A DNA stretch of 64,000 nt from contig JAPQWV010000495.1 in the NCBI GenBank assembly GCA_027422505.1, forward strand, positions 124,001-188,000, given 5' to 3'. This document shows positions 24,101-36,096 of the stretch, one piece after another. A program made the position numbers and the translations under genes. How positions within the stretch are numbered: the first letter of the stretch is position 1; every line of letters starts with the position of its first letter. Under the pieces are notes generated by a model. The model saw nothing but the letters and a program-made list of their open reading frames with translations, made no database searches and had not been told where the DNA came from. The DNA is from Craterostigma plantagineum (Eukaryota; Streptophyta; Magnoliopsida; Lamiales; Linderniaceae).

Positions 24101-24866
24101 GCGTGTTGCCCAACACGATAAAAGCATCATAGTAAGTATTACTATACGATAAGGAACTTTCTTTTTTGCGTGCTGATGATCTAATCATTGTTAGTCATAT
24201 TATCGGTGTTTTTGCAGGTGTATGGTTTGTCTTGGCTTGTGATTGTTGCTGCGATGCTTACATTGAAGGTATGAGGCATAGCCAACGGAAGTTTGTTGAA
24301 CTGAAAAACATGATATCATGCTTCTGATGATATGGTATGATGCGTGTATTGCAGATTGTGTCGATGGGAAGGAAAAAAGTTCAGCGCAGATTTCCAGTTG
24401 ATGTTCAGACTACTAAAACTGTTCTCATGTTCATAGGGTTTGTGATTGCGCTCATCATATTCATAAAGTTCCTAGACCTCACTGTTGGAGATATATTCGC
24501 CAGCTTGTTAGGCTTCTTACCAACTGGATGGGCTATTCTCCTGGTAACTTGCTTTTCTTTCAGTCCCTCCAAGTTCGATTTACATTTGGAATTAAGTAGA
24601 ACAATAATAATAAGAAATGAAATTGGATTTTTTAGATTGCTCAAGGTTGCAGGCCGATAGTGAAAGGATTGGGGATGTGGGGTTCGGTGAAAGCTCTGGG
24701 GAGAGGGTACGAATACTTGATGGGATTGGTCATCTTCGCACCAGTGGCAGTGCTTGCGTGGTTCCCATTCGTGTCCGAGTTCCGGACAAGGCTTCTTTTC
24801 AACCAAGCATTTAGCAGAGGTTTACAGATTCAACGTGTTCTTGCTGGTGGTAAAAAGAACAAGTAA
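21178..24866 (+). pseudogene. Callose synthase 5-like (GSL/CalS) pseudogene with the catalytic middle deleted
   Basis: The first exons are intact and in phase: 21178-21370, 21453-21553, 22846-22967, 23055-23151, then 23259 onward. They encode the CalS N-terminus, with [31 protein letters not shown] and AQLGKAYQTAGVLFEV. At about 23300-23325 the text jumps from NDVQAKK straight to LTVYVYLYGKLYLSLSGLE, which lies in the C-terminal membrane block. Roughly 1,200 residues, including the glucan synthase domain, are gone. A run of A before the junction also shifts the frame. A second lesion is an extra G in GGGG at 24032-24035. The remaining exons (about 24131, 24218-24268, 24355-24543, 24636-24866) restore the CalS C-terminus and end AGGKKNK. 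CalS5 makes pollen callose; the residue pattern fits it best. A functional product is very unlikely. Confidence 0.9.
21749..22602. mobile_element. Long-inverted-repeat (foldback, MITE-like) element, about 854 bp, in a pseudogene intron
   Basis: The left arm begins GGGAATTACTATTCACCGCC. The right arm ends, as reverse complement, with GGAATACTATTGACCGCC. The arms match nearly throughout: AAGGACTGTAAAAAGACGAT, ATATTTAAATTAATTTAAA and AATACTGAAAATTACACAC occur in both orientations. The match continues inward through a GC-rich CCGGCCG core, so almost the whole element can fold into one hairpin centred near 22175. No coding capacity. The ends and length fit a non-autonomous, possibly Mutator-like element; no clear target duplication was found. 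Confidence 0.8.
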
Positions 24867-25839
24867 CGCAGTACATTGCTGCTTTTCCATTATTTCATAC
24901 TGTGTTTCTTCGTAAGACATGAAAAAATGAAAACACAAAGAGCCTAAAAGCTCATTATACTAATAAGATTCATCATCATCGTCGTCATACCCATCCACAT
25001 ATTTTACTTTACAAGGTATCTATTAGAATGAATCTGTTCACTTCACCTATGAAACCCTCCTCTTCCTCCAAGCCCCTCCTAAGATAAGAAACGATATTCT
25101 CCATCAAAATTAAGCACAAGGATGAAAGGCAACTGAAGACAGCCACGTTAATTCAGAGAAAAAAAAATGAATAGAACCTTGAGTCGTACATCAACGGCAC
25201 GAAAAAACCCAAGCTTTCTTTCAAGATCATCCTCCTCAAACATCATCGTGTCTCACGGAAAACACTCATCCACCTCGCGTATATAATACTACTATTCGAC
25301 CCCAACTGAAAACCTCTGATGAACCACCAAGTAGCTAAAGAACCAGCGATTGCCCGTTCTTCTCAAATTCATGTTTTAACCTCACGTATTCGCTCCTTAA
25401 TTGGGAACTTTCGTTTGCTTGGTAGTTGCATTCCGCGGTATTATCGACGCAGAGGATTCTTCCGTAGGGCTTTGGGTTGCGGGATAAAGCAAATTTCGGC
25501 CTTTCTCGTTCGCATCGATCTTCTTAGCGTGCTTCCCGGGGCTCGGTGGCGGAGTTGTGAAGGAGCAACACCATTGGCCACGGTGGCGGGATTTCTTCTG
25601 CACTGCGAATGTAAGTAACCACACAATTGATTGGCCTTTTCAATTCAACTACTGTGTGCTCTAATCTAATACGAGCGACGAAGCTCAGGCAAATGATGTT
25701 GATTATGTTAGGTCGCTCGTAAAACAACGGTGGATGCTATGACTTATGAGGAGGATTAATTGATTGATCGATCGATCGAGATGGCGAGGCATTATCACTA
25801 AACTCCCCTACACGTAAATCCCTAAAACCCAAACTACTC
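24867..25839. other. Intergenic with one possible unrecognised exon
   Basis: Includes the 3' flank of the pseudogene. On the minus strand at about 25400-25615 an open frame follows an acceptor-like TTCGCAG (QKKSRHRGQWCC, then a Pro-rich part), but I do not recognise it and see no partner exons. A (GATC)n-like run lies at 25761-25780. Confidence 0.3.
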
Positions 25840-27059
25840 ATCAACTAACTCCCCCCTTCCAATTCATTTATCACTAAACTCCCCCTTTCAAACTTATATA
25901 TCACATAGCTACCTAATGGACAAATATACCCTTGCAAAGCATAAATACTGCAAAATAACCTAGCGAATTCATTTACAGAGGATTTGAAAAAAAAAAGAAA
26001 ATTCATTTAAAGAGGACGACGAACGAAAAGCAGAGGAAAGAAAAGCAGAAGAACGAAAATGATTACGAGAAGTCGGCCGATTCTCAGCTTCACCTCCACA
26101 ACGAACAGCGAACGAGGAGGAGTTATTGTAAGAAACGGCCGCTTGACACCTTCGTTTTTCGACTTTAATTTTTTGTTTTTTGTGGCATTTTGGGTTAATG
26201 TAGAGACTAGGGCTTTCATAGATGCATTTATTGAAGGATTTCATGTCGGGCTATGTTTAATTTTGTGATTACGGCTCGAATTTGAGGTTTATGGCAAAAT
26301 TAGGGTTTAATTATTTCATTTTTCGAATTGGGAACTTGGTATCATTCAAATTAGGGTTTGTTAGCTTCTAAATTCCCTGCTAGATGTAAAGGTACTGCAT
26401 TTTTTACTGTCTTGGTACGAATCTTGGTTGTTTTTGGGTACGATAATTGAATTGGTGCTTGTACATATTTTTCTGGTACCGTATTACATAGTTAATTGGT
26501 ACCGTAAAGACGATTTTACCTACGAGATTCGCTGAAGCACAATCACATGAAATGAGCGACAAGATCATTTGTAACTTTGAAGTTTATTAAATTAAACGCT
26601 TTATCATGTTCTTAACTTGTTATATTGTTACAGGCTCGTTTTCTGTCGACCTATTGGACTTGGAGGTGGGACTATAAGCCCAAGTTAATCATGTCAGAGT
26701 CTGAGTCCACGAGGGAGCAGAGTCCAGATGGCGTGGATTGCGGCGTACATTCTGCAATGTCCATGGATCGATACATCGTTGGACCGGTGGCTCGGGGAGG
26801 TATCTTGACGAAGTTGACGTCAAATTGTATCGTGGCTTCATGGATGCCACGATACTTACGGACGATTTTAGTTGCATGCTCCACTTGTTTTAGTGATATT
26901 TATCTGTGTTTGGAGACTGATATGCTGTTGATCCTCATAGTTTTGTGACTTGTTTATGTTTCTGTTCCAGGTATTTTTGTAGTACCTGAACAAGCAGATA
27001 TGTAGTACCAATATTGCTAGCTTGTAGTACCAACGGTTTCTTTACTGTAGTATCATATG

Positions 27060-29360
27060 TAGGTCATTTGTAGTATCTTTTACGTACCATGCGGGCGGCT
27101 TCGAAATATGCCGACTCTAATTTGTGGTGCCAATATAAAGACTTTTGTAGTACCTATATGTGGACAGTTGCGGTATCATATGATACGCATTGTAGTACCA
27201 TAATAAGGTTATTTGTAGTATCTTTTACGTACTGTGTGCACGGGGTCGAAATTCGCCGATTCTAATTTGTGGTACCAATATAAAGACATTTGTAGTACTT
27301 ACATGTGGACAGTTGCAGTACCATGTTATATGTTTCTGTAGTACCATAATTAGGTTGTTTGTAGTACCTTTTACGTACCGTACGAGCGGCCTGAAAATAT
27401 GCCGACTCTAATGTGTGGTACCAATATAAAGACGTTTGTAGTACCTACATGTGGACAGGTGCAGTACCATAGTATATGCTTTTGCAGTACCACAATTGGG
27501 TTGTTTGTAGTATCTTTTACGTGCCGTGCTAGCGGCTTCGAAACACGCACTCTAATTTTTGGTACCGATATAATGACGTTTGTAGTACCTATATGTGGAT
27601 AGTTGCAGCACCAAAATACATGCTTTTGTAGTACCATAGTTGGGTTGTTTGTAGTATCTTTTACTTTCCGTGCTAGCGGCTTCGAAATATGTAGATGTTT
27701 GTGGTACCACAACATAAGCTAGTGCGGTACCATGAGTAGGTTACTTGCAGTATCTTTTTTCGTACCACGTTTTTAATTATCGAAAACGCATAGATTATTG
27801 TCCAAACAAGGCATGAGAACTTCCAAAATACGGCATATGATAAAATTAAGCACACGGTAGCATAAAACATAAACACTAACTTTCAATTGATCAAAAATCT
27901 TGACTATGTAGTAAGATGTTCTTACTAGTATCATAATAAGTAGAAAGAAAGTTGGGATTTCAACGTAATAATCCCTAATTCTAAATATTCACCCACCAAT
28001 ATTGATACCAAATCATCAGTAAAGTATTTATAACTATGGTAACATAGTCAAGGACCAAAAATAACTCGGACGGCGTCGAAAATTACTACCCAAATTTGTA
28101 GTACTAATATATATATATATATATATATATATTTGTAGTTCCAATATCTAGATGTTCGTAGTACCATACCCTACCATAGTGTAGTACCATATGTATGTTT
28201 CTTATCGTATTCTTTTTCGTACCACGTTTCTAACAATCGAAATTCCTAGCCAAATTTGTAGTACCAATATACATATGTTTGTAGTTCCAATATATAGATG
28301 TTTGTAATACCATACCCCACCATAGCGTAGTACCATACGCATGTTACTTGTATTATCTTTTTCGTACCACGTTTCTAACAATCGAAATTCCTAGCCAAAT
28401 TTGTAGTACCAATATACATAAGTTTGTAGTTCCAAATATAAACGTTCAAAGTACCATACCCTACGATAGTGTAGTACCATACGTATGTTACTTGTAGTAT
28501 CTTTTCCGTACCACGTTTCTAGCAATCGAAATTCCTAGCCAAATTTATAGTACCAATATACATAAGTTTGTAGTTCCAATATATAAACGTTCGAAGTACC
28601 ATACCCTACGATAGTGTAGTACCACACGTATGTTACTTGTAGTATCTTTTTCGTACCACGTTTCTAGCAATCGAAATTCCTACCCAAATTTGTAGTACCA
28701 ATACACATATGTTTGTCGTTCCAATATATAGATGTTCGTGGTACCGTACGTATGTTACTTGTAGTATCTTTTTTCGTACCACGTTTCTAGCAATCGAAAT
28801 TCCTTCCCAAATTTGTAGTACCAATATAAATATGTTTGTAGTTCCAATATATAGATGTTCGTAGTATCATAACCTACCATAGTGTAGTACCATACGTATG
28901 TTACTTGTGGTATCTTTTTCGTACCACGTTTGTAGCAATCGAAATTCCTACCCAAATTTGTAGTACCAATATACATATGTTTGTAGTTCTAATATATAGA
29001 TCTTCGTAGTACCATACCCTATCATATTGAGTATCATACATATGTTACTTGTAGTATCTTTTTCGTACCACGTTTCTAGCAATCGAAATTCCTGCCCAAA
29101 TTTGTAGTACCAATATACATATGTTTGTAGTTCCAATATATAGATGTCAATAGTACCATACCCTACGATAGTGTAGTACCATATGTATGTTACTTGTAGT
29201 ATCTTTTTCGTACCACGTTTCTAACAATCGAAATTCCTGCCCCAATTTGTAGTATCAATACACAGATATTTGTAGTACCATATATAGATGTTTATAGTAC
29301 CATAGCTTATGATAATGTAGTACCGTGGGTAGGTTACTTGTAGTATCTTTGCGTACCACG
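27060..29360. repeat. GTAC-rich tandem array, about 146-bp units
   Basis: The phrase GTAGTATCTTTTnCGTACCA recurs near 27070, 27217, 27361, 27506, 27651, 27748, 28350, 28494, 28640, 28757, 28909, 29055, 29197 and 29339. Most spacing is close to 146 bp. Two sub-families exist: an early one with GCGGCTTCGAAATATGCCGA, and a later one with TCTAGCAATCGAAATTCCTA. About 300 bp at 27780-28080 breaks the array. A short (TA)n run is at about 28109-28130. ORFs here are repeat artefacts. Confidence 0.9.
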
Positions 29361-30465
29361 TTTTTAATTATCGAAAACACGTAGATTATTGTGCAAATAA
29401 GGCATTAGAACTTCCAGCAAACAATTTTATTGGAACACCATCAATTATACGACATCAGTATTAATATTATTCATCCAACAATAGTATTGATATCAATATA
29501 TCTACAATTTTAATATGATTCATCCACCAACAATATAAATATCGAACGCATCGACAATATTAATATCATTTATCCATCAACATCATATCAAAAACATATC
29601 GTCATACGAATGTGTGATAACATATCGGCAACATACCAACAAAAAGAATGCTCCATAACCTATCGTTTCATTGGTCAAACAATAAATATGCTCTTCTTAT
29701 ATTCCACACATGCAAACAACATGAGCCCACCAAAGACATTCGTAGACATGATATCTTCGTATTATGTTACCTGTTAAAAGTAAAAATAACAAACAATTAC
29801 CATATGATACTGCTAGAAACCTTCAAAAGGTACTTCATAAAAGAAATGCGGGTACTGTAATTCAATATACTTTGGTACTGCATATAATAAATTGCTTTAA
29901 CAGATAAATTAGTCAAATCTTAAGCAAATACTAACCTCTCTTGACACCCACAGTATGCTAACAGTAGAAAACATGAGAAGAACTCAGCTTTTTACACCTC
30001 GACGCCCAAATCGCAACACCCACGGCTCGACACCCAAATCGCAACACCCACAACCTGATACCCAATTTATGTCCATGCTACTGCCACAAACATTCATTGT
30101 ACACCTCATCAGAGTGTTCTCTAACTCAATTTCGTTCGCTCGAGGTCAAGAAGCTCGAAGGATAACCCACAGTGAAAAAAAAACAAAAACCTACATCAAC
30201 TTACCTGGACCGAGAAACCCACGATGAATTACGCAAGCTCGGAGCTTTCCGGTGCGGGCAAAGGCTTTTCCGTCGCCGGCAGGAGCTTTTCTAGTTGGGA
30301 GATGAGGCCTGAAATTAAAAGCTACGTGGGTGTTGATTTGGGGAAGAAATGATTTAAAAAATAATAACTGAGGGCTAAAATCGTCATTTCGGGTAAATAG
30401 GTAGTGATGTGTAAGAATGTTTTGATTTAGGGAGTTTGCTAATAAGTAATTGAAAGGGGGAGTTA
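29361..30465. other. Right interior of the GTAC element
   Basis: AT-rich, with ATCAACAA/ATATC-type short repeats at 29430-29600 and no recognisable gene. The stretch 30230-30310 is GC-richer. The terminal repeat half (30445-30465) ends where the LTR element begins. Confidence 0.5.
30461..30465. repeat. Target-site duplication AGTTA (left copy)
   Basis: AGTTA precedes the left LTR and recurs at 39634-39638 directly after the right LTR. Confidence 0.9.
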
Positions 30466-31469
30466 TGTAAGACCTGTAGAATTTAATTACGGGAACTACG
30501 GTATAATTAAGACTGAAAATAATTAATTATGGGGGTATGAGGTTTTATATGAATTTTATGCCCATGGAATATATATGATCATGTGCTACATGATATAGGT
30601 GCTTTACATGCACATATTACATGTCTTATGTGACTTACGTGCATATCATGGGTCGATTAAGTGCCCGCACGATGTCATGAATTTTGCGTACATGATTAGG
30701 TGCCTAAGTAATTAGCTGAATGTCGTGCCCAGTCGATTATGTGAATTACGTATACGATTTACTTAATTTTATGAAAATTTCGTACATGTCGAATGCTTAT
30801 GTGACGTATGAATTTGTACGCTCGTAATTTTTATGAGATAAGTGATAATTACGTGCTATAAAATTACGTGTTACGCTAACTCCATACTTAGGCAATGGGA
30901 TTTTCGAAAATAGGCTACAATTTTTAGTGGACTAGATTTAAAAGATTAGGCCCAATATTGATTTAGGTCCAACTTGATAGACAAAGTTCCCTAAATGGTG
31001 GGATATTTTCGTCCTTATCAAGACCCATCATCATGCCTTATACTTTAAAATATTAAATTAAAGAAGAACCCCCAAAAACCAAAAACTCCACACCCACACT
31101 TGGAGACCAACGAAAGAAAAAGGAAAGAAGAGGAAGGAAGAGCCGAGAGGAAGCCAAATAAAAACAACTCCAACTAGCTTAGAATTCGAATTTGGTAAGT
31201 GCAACATCCTCCCTAAGCTTGGTAAATTCGTAACCCTTGGTAGTAATGGACGTATTGATGTCATTAAGAGCAAGTTAGTTTAAGAAGGGTGCGAAAAACC
31301 CTAGGTGTGGATTATAGATTCGCATTAGGGGCGTTACTTAGGAAAATCATGATAGAATAATTTGAAATATGGCTAATGATTCATGATGATTAATTCTAAG
31401 GAAAAATTATACGATTGGAGGTGGAAGAAAGGATGGAATTTAAGGGTTTCGATGGGATGAAGGAGATGA

Positions 31470-32290
31470 TGATAAATGTCGGGTATAATGTCGAGTCTTT
31501 TCATTTGGACGAAATGTCGAGACCATGTTAAGATAAATGTCGAAAGTTAGCTAAGATGTCGAATTGTCCTATCGAGATCTCCATTGTATAAATGTCGAAA
31601 TGATAAGGGTAAAATGTCGAACTCAAAGAAATCAATATAAATGTCGGGAGTAGTCATGTCGACATTTTCTACAAATGTCGAAATTGCAATGTCGAGCTAA
31701 TATAGTTAAAAATGTCGAGGTCTTCTATTTGGATAAATGTCGACATGTTAGATGAGATGTCGACGTAATATATCGAGATGTTTAAAGATAAAGTCGAAAC
31801 CTTGTTAGGATAAAAATGTCGAGATAGATGTCGACATTAAAGTCGAGATCAATGTCGAGTCCTTCTACTAGGAAAAAAAAATATATATATCGGGACCTTC
31901 AAAATGTCGAGATGTACATTAAAATTCATATCGACATTTTGTTGAAATGTCGAGATCAACAAATAATAAATACCGAGATTCATTACTTGCCGAGACCTCT
32001 ACATACGTTAAATGTCGAGACTCATGTTGACCCATGTCGACATTTTCTTCAAATGTCGAGGCGAAATGTCGGGGTTAGACAGTTGAAAATGTCGCACCCT
32101 CACACATACAAATGTCGATATCTACCTCAATAACTATGTCGAGATTTACCTCGACAATGATGTCGTGATTCATGATCGAGTACATATCGACATTTTCAGT
32201 TCAAAATGTCGAAACACAATGATTGATAGGGCAAGGTAAATATCGAAGGGATAGATATAATGTCGAGTAAAATGTCGAGCTTATATCGAA
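31470..32290 (+). repeat. Cloud of ATGTCGA motifs (copy in the 3' LTR at about 37100-37920)
   Basis: AAATGTCGAG, ATGTCGACAT and close variants appear dozens of times at irregular spacing on one strand, with some palindromic TGTCGACA forms. Spacing is too irregular for a simple tandem repeat. The same block is present in the right LTR. Confidence 0.85.
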
Positions 32291-33127
32291 ATCATGTTGA
32301 AGTCCCACACAGGCAAAGTCGGGCGAAACCTAATAAAATCAAACGACTTTCGCCGAGCCTTTCACAAAAGAAATTTAAATTCTCTAACTTAGAAATTTAT
32401 CAAAAGGCCGAGAACTCTATTTAAATATAATACGGAATAGGAATTGATTGACTTGGGAAATTTAATAAGGCAGATCGAGAAATGAGAGGTCTAGGGAATT
32501 TATACAAAGTCTAAATAACTAAACATGACGAAAATTATTGTTTCGACGAATTATCCAAGAAAAAGCAAACGTGCTAACATCATAACCCTTTTATTCAAAA
32601 AGGTTGTACATTAGGAGCTAACGGGGAGAATATTAATTTCGCTCGGACGACAGGTAAGTGGAAACTACACTTCAACTACAACACATGACTTTTACGTGTG
32701 TAAATTATATGTCTACGTGCTTTCATTACAGAACGTGAAATCTATGTGACATGTTTTACTTACTATCTATGGCATGACATGCATATGTATATGATTTCAC
32801 GACATGATCACGTGCATACACGCTTAGTATAACAGTTAGGGCACGAGAGCGTGTGTGAGTCAGGATCGCATATGAGCGACGTATGGTTGCCGATGTGGGC
32901 AACTGTCGTCGACCCAGTTGTCGAGTGTGACCATGGCGGTAATGATGCACCATTGAATGATGTTGGGTTGATACCCTTACGATGGGAAGCGCGACCTGGA
33001 GGGTGCGACCCGAGGGAAGACGCGACACCGAGGGTACCTCGAGTGTTGGCAACCTCGGAGTGGGCTACCAGCGTGAAGCGCATGTGTGCCAGGCCGCGCT
33101 GGGCTAGAAAGGACACCTTCGGGACCG

Positions 33128-33338
33128 CATTGGGCTAAAAAGGCGTTATCGGCCTCCCAATGTGGACAGCAATTTGCGTACTGGGGTTGCCTCCCAATGT
33201 CCACAGTTGGGCCAAAAAGGCATCGTTAGCCTCCCAACGAGGATCGCATTGGGCTAAAAAGGTGCCACGGAGATGAATAAAGGTTGCCTCTCAATGACGA
33301 TCGCATTGGGCCAAAAAGGCGTCGTTAGCCTCCCAATG
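33128..33338 (+). repeat. Series of four short hairpins with shared loop core
   Basis: The units are 33128-33162, 33206-33238, 33247-33296 and 33304-33338. Each pairs CATTGGG or GTTGGG with CCCAATG or CCCAAC, and most also pair AGGC with GCCT around a short loop. The second unit shows a paired change (A to G on the left arm, T to C on the right) that keeps the stem. The third has a G-T pair. The same series lies at about 38759-38969 in the other LTR. Confidence 0.8.
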
Positions 33339-34158
33339 TGGATCGCGTTGGGCAAAAAAGGTGCCATGAAGTCGAATGCAAATTGCGAACTAAGGGGTGG
33401 CCTCTCAGTGTAGGTGTACCGTCACTCGTATATACGCATGAAATTGAGTAAGCCCTATGATGGGACAAAATGAGATAGAAGGGCCGAGGGCCTGGTTGCG
33501 AGGTGAAAGAGAAAGCCAAATGAAAGGAAATGAGGAGAAAAGTGAAGTCTAGAAAAGCATTGACACGGATGTCATTGCGAGAAAGGACACGCACACTGCA
33601 TGCATATAGTTTCTGCTTACTGAGCTTTTAGCTCACCCTTACGTTATGTGTTGTAGGTACAAGCGAACACGGTATGTGATCGCCTAGCCAGCGAGGCAGT
33701 CTTTTGAAGCTTCCGGGCGACTTTTGGGGGTGGTGTGTACGTGGACGACGACCTGTGAGGCCGGGCGCATAGGATTCTTTTGCTGCGAATGTATACGCTA
33801 CCCATGTATTTAAGACTAGCATGAGATAAGAACCCAAACGGAATTCTTTTGACGTATAGATGTATTCTTTTGACATGTACAAAGACTTTCTTTACGAAAA
33901 GGAAAAAAATTTATTCCGCATTTTCGTAGTTCATCTAACTAAATACGTAGTTAGACGCCTAAGACAAGTCTAGAAATGGTAGCGATGGCTAGGGTCGCTA
34001 CAGTTGGTATCAGAGCTTCGGTCACAGGTCCTGCAGACTATCCATGTACACACACCCAAAAGCGCGGAAGCAGCCTTGCTTGTAAGTGTTACGTTTACGT
34101 GAATTTTTGTATGATGTAATTGACTTACCTTAGGGATTGTCAGGGAGAACGAAATACG

Positions 34159-35304
34159 ATGGTTAGAATTAGAGGCGAGGGGAGTAGGGATGCCGAACCA
34201 AATAGGGAAACGGCAGCCCCTACAGATAGTAGGGATGCGATCATCCTGCAGCTGACGGAGTTAGTCCGTCAGCAATCAGCTCAAATCCAGCAGTTAATCC
34301 AGCAGCAAAACGCTGGAGGACAGTCGAGTACCGGGCCACCTCAGGCTGAAAGAATTGAAATGATCGGGGAAAGGTTTCGTAAACTTAAGCCCCCGACATT
34401 TGAGGATGCCCTTGACCCAAGTTCAGCCGAGGACTGGCTCCGAACCATAGAAAGCATGTTCCAGCATAGTCGTACCCCCGACACTGAAAAGGCCTTGTGC
34501 GCTGGATACCTGTTAAGGGGAAGCGCCGGCCACTGGTGGGACACGATTTTGACTCTTGAAGACCCGGTAACAATGACCTGGGAACACTTCAAAGAACTTT
34601 TCCGTGGAAAATACTACACCGCTTCCGTCCGAGCTCAAAGGATGAACGAGTTCATCAACCTCCGACAGGGCGCAATGACGGTGGCGGAATACATTAGGAA
34701 ATTCGAACAACTTTCGCGTTTCGCTGCTCACATGGTGAGCACCGATCCGTTGAAAATCGAGCGCTTCATGGAGGGCCTAAAGCCAGAGCTTTACCGCGAC
34801 GTTAGTATGGCGGGATTCCAAGGGGCTACATATGCCCAAGTAGCGGAGCGCGCTCTGGTGGCCGAACAAGCCGAGATGAGAATTTTGCGAGCCCAAGAGA
34901 ACAAGAGAAAGCTGGAACAAGGACCTAAAGGGGACGAAAACAATCCAAAGAGACAGCTCGTCCTTAAGAACGGGAAACCCAACTTCCTAAACCATCCCGG
35001 TCCATCCCAGCAACCCAATCCGAACCAAGGAAGGCCCCAACCAAACATGCCAGTGTGCCCGAGATGTACACGACGACATCTGGGTGTCTGCTTCTACCAG
35101 AATGCAACGTGTAACAAATGTGGCAAGACGGGCCACTCCTCCAGGGCATGCCAGGAGAACCCCTCAGGAAGTCAAGACGGGAGCCAAACCAGACTCCCGA
35201 CCACCCCAGCACAAGTATACGCAATCACATCGACGGAAGCAGTAGAGAATCCGCATATGGCGGCAGGTACCCTACCACCTGGCGAACCTCAATTTGCCTT
35301 CTAA
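34159..35304 (+). CDS. gag: Retrotransposon Gag polyprotein
   Basis: Starts at the ATG at 34159-34161 (MVRIRGEG) and runs 381 residues; the frame is open upstream but without an earlier ATG. A coiled Gln-rich segment (VRQQSAQIQQLIQQQ) precedes the Retrotrans_gag domain, which shows AEDWLRTIESMF, GSAGHWWDT and EYIRKFEQLSRFA. The tail has a CCHC zinc knuckle CNKCGKTGHSSRAC and an upstream CPRC motif. Gag packages element RNA into virus-like particles. The frame ends after what looks like the first residues of a protease region (VYAITSTEAVENP), and no pol follows. The codon frame is intact. Confidence 0.95.
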   Translation: MVRIRGEGSRDAEPNRETAAPTDSRDAIILQLTELVRQQSAQIQQLIQQQNAGGQSSTGPPQAERIEMIGERFRKLKPPTFEDALDPSSAEDWLRTIESMFQHSRTPDTEKALCAGYLLRGSAGHWWDTILTLEDPVTMTWEHFKELFRGKYYTASVRAQRMNEFINLRQGAMTVAEYIRKFEQLSRFAAHMVSTDPLKIERFMEGLKPELYRDVSMAGFQGATYAQVAERALVAEQAEMRILRAQENKRKLEQGPKGDENNPKRQLVLKNGKPNFLNHPGPSQQPNPNQGRPQPNMPVCPRCTRRHLGVCFYQNATCNKCGKTGHSSRACQENPSGSQDGSQTRLPTTPAQVYAITSTEAVENPHMAAGTLPPGEPQFAF

Positions 35305-36096
35305 TGAAAATAGGAATCATGCGTCTTTTGCATTCACTCTCTATCTGGCGAGGCTCAGGATTATTCCTAGCCAACCTAATCGACATCAGGTCGATATTCG
35401 GTGAGAAAGGTAACCGTAGCCGATAAGCTTTCAAAATACGAAACCGTATTTAATCTCCCTAAGAAAGGGACCTAAGACTCAATAGGACCAATATTAGAAC
35501 GGCGCAATGGAAGCGTGGTGAATACTAGTGATTCTAAATCCTGTTTGAGTTATAATTCTAGCTATTTCCCTTAGCTCTTCGAGACGATAGAGGACTCAAC
35601 CACCTTGAGTAATCTTCCTACCCGCGTATTAGGGAATTAGCCCATTAAATCCAAGACGATCGGGAAGATCTTATTTCAACCTTTATAAGATCCGTTTTCC
35701 CTCCTTCTACACCAGATTTAATATTTTATTTTATTTTCGTCGCTACGTGAAGATCATTTTCTTTCCACTCTAAGATATGAGATCTAGGCGAGCCTTCAAA
35801 AAGGAAGACCACGACAAGCGTTAGGCACGAGGAAACCAAAGCCGAAATCTTAGTCCCTTTGTATTCATCCCCTATCTACTTCCTAACGCTCGGATTGAAT
35901 TAACCTACGGGCTGAAATCAATAACTTCGATCCTTATCAGAAGTGCAAAGTTTGGAAAATTTATTCCACCTTCACAAGTGGAATAAATATGGTGAATTTC
36001 TATCGACTAAGCCATCTTAACTCTCTACCCAACGCCACCCCGAATTATTTCAACTAACGGAATTTCGGGGGCGAAATTCTTTTAAGGGGGGGAGGA
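35305..36096 (+). other. Short post-gag interior without pol
   Basis: About 790 bp with many stops and no match to protease, RT, RNase H or integrase that I can see. It ends in the polypurine tract. It probably marks where pol was deleted. Confidence 0.7.

Larger units (their letters stand above)
30466..34002 (+). repeat. 5' LTR (3,537 bp)
   Basis: Contains, in order, an AT-rich start, a zone dense in ATGTCGA (about 31470-32290), and a series of ATTGGG/CCCAAT hairpins (about 33128-33340). The LTR coding frames are not convincing. Its twin at 36097 differs at about six places. Confidence 0.95.

Noticed and set aside
26000..30000. CRISPR-like array in the GTAC repeat zone
   Set aside because: This is nuclear plant DNA; units are about 146 bp contiguous repeats without separate unique spacers.
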